NCBI RefSeq assembly: GCF_015645445.1
Contig: NZ_JADOGI010000055.1
Coordinates: forward strand, 1-50,798
Source: Nonomuraea cypriaca
GTDB taxonomy: Bacteria > Actinomycetota > Actinomycetes > Streptosporangiales > Streptosporangiaceae
DNA: 50,798 nt
Reading direction: 5' to 3'
Shown: positions 25,569 through 31,961 of the stretch, in pieces
Layout of the letters: every line of letters begins with the position of its first letter
Position numbering within the stretch: position 1 is the stretch's first letter
Made by a program: the position numbers and the translations under genes
Notes under the pieces: generated by a model
The model's database searches: none
Told to the model about the DNA's origin: nothing
The model's input: the letters and a program-made list of their open reading frames with translations, nothing else

Positions 25569-26144
25569 TCAACACTGCACGGTGGCCGCGGTGGCCTTCA
25601 TGCCGTCGAGCATCAGGCGCAGGTATCTCCCCGGGTGTGAGGCCACCGGCTCGGGGAGTTGCCCGGGGTGGCAGGTGAAGACGTTCAGGAGGTGGATGAG
25701 GTCCTCGACGCCCACGTCCGTACGCATCGAGCCCTCGGCCTGCGCCCGGCGTACGAGCCCGTCGAACCGCTCCACCCACCCCTGCCTGGCCCGCGCGAAC
25801 TCGGCCCGCTCCGCGATCGCCTCCTCGGGGAGCACGGCCAGCGCGGTGGCCAGCGCGGCCCGGCCGGGCTCGGCGACCCAGGAGACGAAGTCCCAGATCG
25901 CGCTCCAGGCGTCGGCCCGGCTCCTGGCGGCCTCGTCGAGCGCGTTCGCCATCGTGTGGATGTAGTGGTCGCCGACGGCCGCGATCAGCGCGTGGCGGTC
26001 GGGGAAGCGGCGATAGAGCGTGCCGATGCCGACTCCGGCCCGCTTGGCGATGGCCTCCATGGGGGCGTCCACGCCGCGCTCGGCCACGGTCTCGGCGGCC
26101 GCCTCAACGATCTTGTCCAGATTCCGCCTGGCATCCGCGCGCAC
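25569..26144 (-). CDS. TetR-family transcriptional regulator
   Basis: 191 aa. The HTH spans AEAVAERGVDAPMEAIAKRA-like residues with VGIGTLYRRFPDRHALIAAV as the recognition region; the C-terminal helices form the ligand domain. GTG 26144 is chosen because GGAG lies five bases before it and the protein then opens VRADARRNLDKIV, as most relatives do. An in-frame ATG at 26216 would cover the operator-like palindrome. It is divergent from the NmrA-like reductase gene, which it probably controls. Confidence 0.88.
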   Translation of the reverse strand: MRADARRNLDKIVEAAAETVAERGVDAPMEAIAKRAGVGIGTLYRRFPDRHALIAAVGDHYIHTMANALDEAARSRADAWSAIWDFVSWVAEPGRAALATALAVLPEEAIAERAEFARARQGWVERFDGLVRRAQAEGSMRTDVGVEDLIHLLNVFTCHPGQLPEPVASHPGRYLRLMLDGMKATAATVQC

Positions 26145-26229
26145 GTACGACTCCAAAGTGGACGGCTCGATTCCGCTTAGTGTACCGTCCGGGCTAACCG
26201 GAATTCGAGATTCCACTTAGGAGGTCAGG
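26145..26229 (+). promoter_or_regulatory. Divergent TetR/reductase promoter region with palindrome
   Basis: The 85-bp interval contains GGAATTCGAGATTCC (26200-26214), an inverted repeat of GGAAT/ATTCC around 5 bp, just before the reductase ribosome-binding site GGAGG (26219-26223). It is the most likely TetR operator; no exact -10/-35 could be fixed. Confidence 0.45.
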
Positions 26230-26898
26230 GTGATCGTGATAACCGGCGCGACCGGGTCGATCGGCCGCGCGGCCGACGCCCACCGCGCGGTGATCGACCT
26301 TGCCGCCCGCGCGGGCGTGGCCCAGGTGGTCGCGGTGTCCGTACGCGGCGCCACCCCGGGCGCGAAGCTGGGCGGCGGCATGCACGGCGAGGTCGACGCC
26401 CATCTCAGGAAATCGGGCGTGCCCTGGTCGATCCTCCAGCCGACCAGGTTCATGCAGAACCTGCCGCGCGACGTCCAGGACGGCCGCTTCTACGGCTCGT
26501 ACGGCCCCAAGGAGGTCAACTACATCGACGCGCGGGACATCGCCGAGGTGGCGGCCGCCCTGCTCACCGGACCGGTCGGCCCCGGCGGCGACCACGTGCT
26601 CACCGGGCCGGAATCCCTGTCGCACGACCGGATCGCCGGGGAGATCGGCGCCGCGCTCGGCCGTACGGTCCGCTACGTGGATCTGCCGGTGCCGGAGATG
26701 ACCGCGCACCTGGAACGCCAGGGCGTCCCCCAGCCGCACGCCGGCGACCTGGCCGCGCTGATGGCCGAGACCGGCGACGGCCGGTGGGCGACGACCACGA
26801 CGGCGGTCGAGGACCTGACCGGCCGCCCGCCCCGCCCCCTGTCCGCCTTCCTCGCCGACCACAAGGACGCCTTTCCTGAAGCCCTGAAGGCCATTTGA
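26230..26898 (+). CDS. NmrA-like NAD(P)-dependent reductase with internal deletion
   Basis: 222 aa, against roughly 285-290 usual. It opens VIVITGATGSIGRA, the Rossmann nucleotide-binding turn, but jumps directly to ADAHRAVIDLAARAGVAQVV, which in relatives lies about 70 residues further on. Strands 2-4 of the dinucleotide-binding fold are therefore missing in frame. The remainder (SGVPWSILQPTRFMQNL, VNYIDARDIAEVAAALL, VLTGPESLSHDRIA) is normal. Ribosome-binding site GGAGG and GTG 26230 are intact. Probably inactive as a reductase, though still open. Confidence 0.75.
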   Translation: MIVITGATGSIGRAADAHRAVIDLAARAGVAQVVAVSVRGATPGAKLGGGMHGEVDAHLRKSGVPWSILQPTRFMQNLPRDVQDGRFYGSYGPKEVNYIDARDIAEVAAALLTGPVGPGGDHVLTGPESLSHDRIAGEIGAALGRTVRYVDLPVPEMTAHLERQGVPQPHAGDLAALMAETGDGRWATTTTAVEDLTGRPPRPLSAFLADHKDAFPEALKAI

Positions 26899-26928
26899 AG
26901 CTCTGAAGCTCGCTCGGCCACTCAACCC

Positions 26929-27003
26929 CGGCTCGGGAGCCACTCAACGCGGCCGGCTCGGGAGTCGCGCAAGGGTCCCGGCCTGGGAGTCGTTCAAGGG
27001 TCG
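26929..27003. repeat. Three tandem 25-bp repeats
   Basis: Units at 26929-26953, 26954-26978 and 26979-27003, each beginning CGGCTCGGGAG or CGGCCTGGGAG; units 2 and 3 also share GTC...CAAGGGTC. The third covers the stop codon and last residues of the acVLRF1 gene, so the repeat array forms its 3' end and the gap to the reductase gene. Confidence 0.75.
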
Positions 27004-27644
27004 AGTACGCGGACGCGGACCGCGCGGAAGGTGGCGGGGGTGTCGCGCAGCACGGCCAGCCGCGGATCCGGCACCACCAGGAACGGCTCGGTCTCCAGCG
27101 CCAGCAGCGGCGCCAGCCGCCGGTCGGGACGCAGAGCGTCCATCGCCCTGCGGTCCCCGCCCAGCACCACCCCGTCCAGCTCCCCCAGGTACGGCGACAA
27201 CACCCGGATCGCCGTCTCCACCGCGTCGTCGAAGACCTGGGCCGCCTGGTTGCGCCGCCGTCTGGCGTAGCGCTGCTGCGACCACCCGCCGGCCGCCGTA
27301 CGCCCCTGCACCAGCCGTGACCCGACCTTGGATGCCACCAGTCCGGACCCGTGGAAGACGCCGGCCGCGTACCCGCCGAGGCGTACCAGGAACACTCCCG
27401 CCCTCCGCTCCGCCCGGGCGTGCGCGACGAGCCGGGTGACGTGCGGCGGCCCGGCCTGCATGGGCGGGAAGGGCACGTGCAACTCGGCGAGGGCCCCGTC
27501 GGCGGCCAGCAGCCGCACCACCAGGGCGTCCCCCGTCGCCGTGAAGGGGCCGTGACGTGCGGCGAAGCCGTCGATCCAGGGGTGCACGCGTTCTGGCGGC
27601 ACCGTCACCCACCGGCCGCCACCCTTGGCGGGACGCGCGCTCAT
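26994..27644 (-). CDS. acVLRF1-family peptidyl-tRNA hydrolase/release-factor relative
   Basis: 216 aa. Member of the actinobacterial branch of the Vms1/eRF1-like family, thought to cleave nascent peptides from tRNA on stalled ribosomes. Its key loop is visible as GGWSQQRYARRRRNQA (residues ~119-134), the Gln-containing equivalent of the eRF1 GGQ loop, preceded by VASKVGSRLVQGRTAAG. The flanking LGELDGVVLGGDRRAMDALR is also family-typical. ATG 27644; ribosome-binding site weak. The C-terminus runs into the 25-bp repeats. Confidence 0.85.
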   Translation of the reverse strand: MSARPAKGGGRWVTVPPERVHPWIDGFAARHGPFTATGDALVVRLLAADGALAELHVPFPPMQAGPPHVTRLVAHARAERRAGVFLVRLGGYAAGVFHGSGLVASKVGSRLVQGRTAAGGWSQQRYARRRRNQAAQVFDDAVETAIRVLSPYLGELDGVVLGGDRRAMDALRPDRRLAPLLALETEPFLVVPDPRLAVLRDTPATFRAVRVRVLDP

Positions 27645-27740
27645 GCCCCGAAGGCTAACCGAACGGCATTCCCCTCGGAGCCGGCAGGGAACCTAAATGG
27701 AAATGTCGGTAAATTTTGTTTCCCGGGACTTCTGATACAC

Positions 27741-28790
27741 ATGCGACGCGAGGATCCTCTGAACGTGTCCTCCCTGCTCACCAGCCCCATGGTGGATCTC
27801 GACTCCGGGGCCGTCATCGCGCACCCCGCCGTCGTGGACTCCACCGGGACCCTGCGCGCCGCCCCGCTGCCCATGGTGATGGAGCTTCCCATCGGCGTGG
27901 TGTTGTCGGGCGCGGGCGCGCTCGCCCCGCTGCACGAGGCGCTGCGCCGGGCCGGCCGCCATCCCCGCGAGGCGATCCTGCTGCTCACTGGACCGTGCCA
28001 GGAGCAGCACCGCCGGCTGCTGAGAGTGAGCCTCGACGGCCTGCGGACGATCGGCTACCTGCTGGGATTCGGCGGCGTGGGGTCGGACGGCATGTCGCTT
28101 GACCTGGTCTCGGACGCGGCGCCGTACCTGGTGGCGCTGGACCCCGAACTGGTGGCGCGCATTCCCGGGGACCACCGCGCGATCGCGGTGGCACGGGCGG
28201 TCGTGACCCTGGCCCGCGGGGTCGGCGCGCACGTGCTGGCGCCGGGAGTCGAGCGCGAGGCGCAGGTGGCGGTGGCCCGCGGCCTCGGCGTACGCCTCGC
28301 ACACGGCCCCCTCCTGGCCCCCGGCCCCGACGGCAAGGTACGCGTGCCGCTCCCCGTCACCGACGAGTCGCCCGCCGGGATCATGCTCGGCCCGCGCGTG
28401 CAGGAACTGCTGATCCCGGCCGTGACGCTGCCGGCCGAGGCGAAGGCGGAGGAGGCGGTGGCGGCGTTCGGGCAGGAGCCGACGATCACCAGCGTGATCC
28501 TGGTGGACGAGTTCCAGAGGCCCATGGGCAGCCTGGACCGCAGCCGCTTCCTGCTGTCGTTCGCGGCCCGCTACGGCCATGCCCTGCACGGCTCGAAGCC
28601 CGCGCAGCGCCTGGCCGACCGGCCGCGCACGGTGCCGAGGACGACCCCGGCGATCGCGGCCATGCAGGCGGCGGGCCGGGACTCGGCCCGCGTCTACGAC
28701 GACCTGGTGGTCACCGACGAACTGAACCGCTGCCTCGGCATCGTCCGCGTCTCCGACCTGATCAGGCAGGTGACCTCGGCCAGAAGCTGA
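27741..28790 (+). CDS. Degenerate EAL-domain protein with C-terminal CBS-like region
   Basis: 349 aa. The first ~190 residues follow the EAL phosphodiesterase layout (PMVDLDSGAVIAHPAV at the start, YLVALDPELVARIPGD, ARGVGAHVLAPGVEREAQVAVARGLGVRLAHG at the end). The EAL signature is replaced by HPA, and the DFG-type loop reads GFGGVGSDG, so metal-binding residues are lost. The C-terminal third (GSLDRSRFLLSFAARYGHAL, RPRTVPRTTPAIAAMQAAG, VTDELNRCLGIVRVSDLIRQV) is the CBS-like sensor seen in YkuI-type proteins. It probably binds rather than cleaves cyclic di-GMP, if it binds it at all. Start uncertain: ATG 27741 or GTG 27765. Confidence 0.75.
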   Translation: MRREDPLNVSSLLTSPMVDLDSGAVIAHPAVVDSTGTLRAAPLPMVMELPIGVVLSGAGALAPLHEALRRAGRHPREAILLLTGPCQEQHRRLLRVSLDGLRTIGYLLGFGGVGSDGMSLDLVSDAAPYLVALDPELVARIPGDHRAIAVARAVVTLARGVGAHVLAPGVEREAQVAVARGLGVRLAHGPLLAPGPDGKVRVPLPVTDESPAGIMLGPRVQELLIPAVTLPAEAKAEEAVAAFGQEPTITSVILVDEFQRPMGSLDRSRFLLSFAARYGHALHGSKPAQRLADRPRTVPRTTPAIAAMQAAGRDSARVYDDLVVTDELNRCLGIVRVSDLIRQVTSARS

Positions 28791-28864
28791 CGACCTGCCC
28801 CTCGCTCCCGCGGTCCCGAACCAGTATCGTGACGACCCCGTCAAGGTGGTGTGGAGGGGCCGGC

Positions 28865-29545
28865 ATGGACTGGGCGGAGCCGTACGGACCGTTGATCGAG
28901 ACCCGCGTACGCCTGCTGACGTGGAACGTCTGGGGCGAGTACGGCCCGTACGCCGAACGCGCCCAGCTGATCAGGAAGGTCGTGGGCGAGCTCGACCCCG
29001 ACGTGGTCACCCTGCAGGAGTGGGCCGGACAGACGCTCGGCTACGAGCACGCCGCCTCCGGCACGGGGACGCTGCCCTGCGCGGTGTTGTCGCGCTGGCC
29101 GATCACGCGCACGGAGGAGCGCCGGCTACCCGGCGGGGAGATGCCGGGCACCGCGCGGTTCTGCGAGCTGGCAGGGCCGCGCGGGCCGCTGCAGGTGTTC
29201 AGCGCGATCATCGGCTCGTTCCGGCTGGACGAGTCGGAGGTGCGCCGGTCGCAGGTGCGGGCGCTGACCGCGTTCGTGGCCGAGGTGGCCTCGCGCCGAC
29301 ATCTCACGGTGGTGTGCGGCGACTTCAACGCGCCGCCCGACAGCGACGAGATCAGGATGCTGACCGGCCGCACCGCGCCCGCCACGCCGCGGGTGGTGTT
29401 CTACGACGCCTGGGAGGTCGCCGGCGACGGCGGCCCCGGCCACACGTGGAGCAACGCCAACCCGTGGGCGCGCCCCGGCCTCTACCCGGACCGCCGCTTC
29501 GACTACGTCCTGAGCGCCTGGCCCCGGGCGGCCGAACTACGCTAG
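28865..29545 (+). CDS. Endonuclease/exonuclease/phosphatase-family protein, C-terminally truncated
   Basis: 226 aa. EEP-fold metal-dependent hydrolase: VRLLTWNVWGEYGP (Asn), VVTLQEWAG (metal-binding Glu) and VVCGDFNAPPDSDEI (Asp/Asn) are in place, as is RRFDYVLSAWPR. Relatives continue for 40 or more residues to the catalytic S-D-H motif, but this frame ends AAELR directly after the DYV strand, so the active-site His is missing. ATG 28865 has GGAGGGG before it. The break coincides with the fragment of an ABC ATPase on the other strand, suggesting a deletion. Confidence 0.75.
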   Translation: MDWAEPYGPLIETRVRLLTWNVWGEYGPYAERAQLIRKVVGELDPDVVTLQEWAGQTLGYEHAASGTGTLPCAVLSRWPITRTEERRLPGGEMPGTARFCELAGPRGPLQVFSAIIGSFRLDESEVRRSQVRALTAFVAEVASRRHLTVVCGDFNAPPDSDEIRMLTGRTAPATPRVVFYDAWEVAGDGGPGHTWSNANPWARPGLYPDRRFDYVLSAWPRAAELR

Positions 29546-29599
29546 TCAGCTTCTCGGCCGTAACCGACCGAGCTTGCAGTTCCTCGCCGTCGATGGCTT

Positions 29600-29750
29600 C
29601 GAGCAGGAGGTTGATGGAGGTCGACTTGCCCGCGCCGTTGGGGCCGAGCAGCGCCACGGTGCTGCCCGGCTCGATGGTGAGCGAGAGGTCGTCGACGGCG
29701 AGCACGCCCCCGTAGTACTTGCTGACGTGGTCGGACACGATGGCGTTCAT
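29600..29750 (-). pseudogene. 5' fragment of an ABC transporter ATPase gene
   Basis: From ATG 29750 the frame reads a normal ATPase start (VSDHVSKYYGGVLAVDDLSL) through Walker A ALLGPNGAGKST and SINLLL at codon ~50, then departs from the family (EAIDGEELQARSVTAEKL...). The frame remains open to 29352, but that part is antisense to the endonuclease gene and has no ABC signature or Walker B. I read it as a remnant left by a deletion. Confidence 0.7.
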
Positions 29751-29751
29751 A

Positions 29752-29798
29752 GAGGGAACGCTATGGCCGGGATCTCGGCCGGGTTAGTGCGTTCCCTC
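29752..29798. promoter_or_regulatory. Inverted repeat upstream of the ABC fragment, likely old operator
   Basis: GAGGGAACGC (29752-29761) and GCGTTCCCTC (29789-29798) are perfect 10-bp complements with a 27-bp spacer that itself holds GGCCGGGATCTCGGCCGGG. It abuts the start codon of the truncated ABC gene and the 3' end of the carbonic anhydrase gene. Consistent with a dimeric repressor site (inference). Confidence 0.45.
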
Positions 29799-29819
29799 CG
29801 GCGTTGACCATGACATTTG

Positions 29820-30404
29820 TCAGGCCATCCGGGTCACCAGGCCCGTGTCGAGGCTGTAGTAGGCGCCGATCACGGTGGCGGCGCCGTAGAGGAGCGGGTC
29901 GGCTCTCAGGCGCGAGACGGTCCGCAGGATATGGGCGCGGACCATGGGCTCGACCTGGCCGTCCGAGGAGGCGTAGGCGGGTTCGAGCGCTGCGACGACG
30001 TGGGGCAGCTCGCCGGGCAGCGTCTCCCGCCCGCGTAAAGCCCGGGCCGCGGCGGTGACCGCGCCGCAGCGTTGGTGGCCGAGGACCACGACGAGGGGGG
30101 CGCGCAGGTCCTGCGGCCCGTACTGGACGGCGGCGATGCCCAGCGAGTCGAGTGTGTGCGCCGCCGTACGGACGACGAGGAGATCGCCGATGCCTACGTC
30201 GAACACGACCTCGGGTGGCACCCGCGAGTCGATGCACGACAGGACCACCGCGTACGGTGCCTGGCTCGTCGCGACCTGTTTCCTGCGTTCGGGGTCCTGG
30301 CGCGGGCGGTGCGACGTGCCCGCCGCCCAGCGCCGATTACCCTGCTCCAGCCTTGCCCACATTTGCCTGGCAGTGCCACGCCAGGCGACCAGTTCGTTAC
30401 GCAC
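29820..30404 (-). CDS. Beta-class carbonic anhydrase
   Basis: 194 aa. Catalyses CO2 hydration to bicarbonate in the cytoplasm. The zinc ligands and Asp-Arg dyad are visible: SCIDSRVPPEVVFD (Cys, Asp, Arg) and VLGHQRCGAV (His, Cys). The region VRTAAHTLDSLGIAAVQYG between them is family-typical. GTG 30404 is the furthest start; an internal ATG at 30362 is possible, and no clear ribosome-binding site favours either. 43 bp downstream of hisG, so possibly the end of the his transcript. Confidence 0.9.
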   Translation of the reverse strand: MRNELVAWRGTARQMWARLEQGNRRWAAGTSHRPRQDPERRKQVATSQAPYAVVLSCIDSRVPPEVVFDVGIGDLLVVRTAAHTLDSLGIAAVQYGPQDLRAPLVVVLGHQRCGAVTAAARALRGRETLPGELPHVVAALEPAYASSDGQVEPMVRAHILRTVSRLRADPLLYGAATVIGAYYSLDTGLVTRMA

Positions 30405-30447
30405 GGTACCGATATGCCCACCCGGCCCGTGGCCTAGCGGGCAGATC

Positions 30448-31293
30448 TCACAGGCGGCAGGCGTAGATGTCGGTGACCAGGATGGCTCTTGCGCCGATGT
30501 CCCACAGCTGGTCCATCACCCGCTGGTGGCCCTTGCGCCGGACCATGGCGCGCACCGCGACCCAGCCCTCCCTGTGCAGCGGGGAGACCGTGGGGCCCTC
30601 CATGCCGGGCGTGAGCGCGATGGCCTCCTCGATCCGCTCCGCGCGGATGTCGTAGTCCATCATGACGAAGTCGCGGGCATGCACGACGCCCTGGAAACGG
30701 CGTATGAGCTGCTCCAGGCCGGGCGTGTCCGAGGCGCTCTGCTGCTTGATCAGCACGCCCTCGGAGCGCATGATCGGCTCGCCGAACACCTCCAGCCCGA
30801 CGTTGCGCAGCGTCGTGCCGGTCTCCACGACGTCGGCCACCGCGTCGGCCACGCCGAGCCGGATGGCGGTCTCGACGGCGCCGTCGAGCTTGATCACCCG
30901 GGCGTCGACGCCCTTCTCTGAGAGGTACTTCTCCAGCAGCCCCGGGTAGGAGGTGGCGACGCGCCGCCCGTCGAGGTCGTCGGCCGAGGTCATCGTGCCC
31001 GCGGTGGCCGCCAGGCGGAACGTGGAGCCGCCGAAGCCCAGCGGCATGATCTCCTCGACCGGCGCGCCGGAGTCGATCAGCATGTCCCTGCCGGTGATGC
31101 CGACGTCGAGGGTGCCCTCACCGACGTAGACGGCGATGTCGCGGGGGCGCAGGAAGAACAGCTCACAGCCGCTGTCCTGGTCGACGACGACCAGCTCCTT
31201 GCTGTCCCTGCGCGACCGGTAGCCGGCCTCTTTGAGCATGCTCTGGGCGGCCTCGCTGAGCGCGCCCTTGTTGGGTACTGCCAGACGCAGCAT
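30448..31293 (-). CDS. hisG: ATP phosphoribosyltransferase, long form
   Basis: First step of histidine synthesis: ATP + PRPP to phosphoribosyl-ATP. 281 aa, the long hexameric form. Visible: LRLAVPNKGALSE at the N-terminus, DVGITGRDMLID, VADAVADVVETGTTLRNVGLEVF (the PRPP-binding loop ETGTTL) and a C-terminal ~75-residue domain with VRRKGHQRVMDQLWDIGARAIL, the histidine-feedback domain. ATG 31293 follows hisE by 61 bp; the two genes are probably one transcript. Confidence 0.96.
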   Translation of the reverse strand: MLRLAVPNKGALSEAAQSMLKEAGYRSRRDSKELVVVDQDSGCELFFLRPRDIAVYVGEGTLDVGITGRDMLIDSGAPVEEIMPLGFGGSTFRLAATAGTMTSADDLDGRRVATSYPGLLEKYLSEKGVDARVIKLDGAVETAIRLGVADAVADVVETGTTLRNVGLEVFGEPIMRSEGVLIKQQSASDTPGLEQLIRRFQGVVHARDFVMMDYDIRAERIEEAIALTPGMEGPTVSPLHREGWVAVRAMVRRKGHQRVMDQLWDIGARAILVTDIYACRL

Positions 31294-31354
31294 GATCAGG
31301 TCCTTCGGTCTCTCGTGATTGCTTCTCCAGGGCCGGTGGCGGGCGCACGGCGCC

Positions 31355-31618
31355 CTAGAGATGCTTGTAGACCTGGTCGAGCCCGATGCCCTTGGCGATC
31401 ATGAGCACCTGCACGTGGTAGAGGAGCTGTGAGATCTCCTCGGCTGCCCTGTCGTCTGACTCGTGCTCGGCGGCCATCCAGCTCTCGGCGGCCTCCTCGA
31501 CGACCTTCTTGCCGATGGCATGGACGCCGGCGTCGAGCGCGGCCACGGTGCCCGAGCCCGCGGGCCGGGTCCTGGCCTTCTCTGACAGCTCGGCGAACAG
31601 CTCTTCGAAGGTCTTCAT
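31355..31618 (-). CDS. hisE: Phosphoribosyl-ATP pyrophosphatase
   Basis: Second step of histidine synthesis: removes pyrophosphate from phosphoribosyl-ATP. 87 aa, the usual length for stand-alone actinobacterial HisE. Motifs: [22 protein letters not shown], then the MazG-like metal-binding helices [17 protein letters not shown] and [17 protein letters not shown] 31618 gives the family N-terminus MKTFEELF; the frame is open 39 codons further upstream without conservation. Confidence 0.95.
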   Translation of the reverse strand: MKTFEELFAELSEKARTRPAGSGTVAALDAGVHAIGKKVVEEAAESWMAAEHESDDRAAEEISQLLYHVQVLMIAKGIGLDQVYKHL

Positions 31619-31842
31619 GGTCTCTCTCGTCGGTCGGCTGACGTGCTTGTCAAGCCTAGTCTGCGGGACAGGGTGACCACGCCCCGCGTCCGCCACGCGA
31701 GACGCCCCCGGTTTCCATGGGGCCGAATTTTCCAAGGTGTCGGCGAAACATGCAGGTCAACCCCCGTATATCTCGACAGCGCCGCGGCCGATGGAGCTTC
31801 GAGACCGACGGCTCGCGTCGTACCACTGGGCCGGAACACGAC

Positions 31843-31878
31843 GCTGCCCGCCGCACCCTCACGGGCACGGCGGGCAGC
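31843..31878 (-). terminator. Terminator hairpin downstream of the DEAD-box helicase gene
   Basis: GCTGCCCGCCG (31843-31853) and CGGCGGGCAGC (31868-31878) form a perfect 11-bp stem with a 14-nt loop, 80 bp past the helicase stop. The rest of the 340-bp gap to hisE (31619-31842) shows no ORF I can support and should hold the hisE promoter. Confidence 0.65.
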
Positions 31879-31920
31879 GGTCATGATCGGCCAGCGCCGT
31901 CGACGAAACACCGTCGGTCG

Positions 31921-31961
31921 GCGCCGTCGGTTCAGCGCCGTCGGTTCAGTGGCGTCGGTCA
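31921..31961. repeat. 14-bp tandem repeat at the 3' end of the helicase gene
   Basis: GCGCCGTCGGTTCA occurs at 31921-31934 and 31935-31948, followed by the degenerate copy GTGGCGTCGGTCA (31949-31961) that contains the helicase stop codon (31959-31961). Confidence 0.6.

Noticed and set aside
26929..27003. Possible CRISPR-like array
   Set aside because: The 25-bp units are directly adjacent without spacers, only three in number, and no cas gene is present.
27688..27710. ECF-sigma-like promoter GGAAC...CGGTAA before the EAL-CBS gene
   Set aside because: The 14-bp spacing and imperfect -10 do not fit known ECF promoters well enough.
29352..29599. Continuation of the ABC fragment frame as a 132-aa protein
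   Set aside because: After Walker A the sequence loses all ABC features and becomes the antisense of the endonuclease gene; it is not counted as coding.
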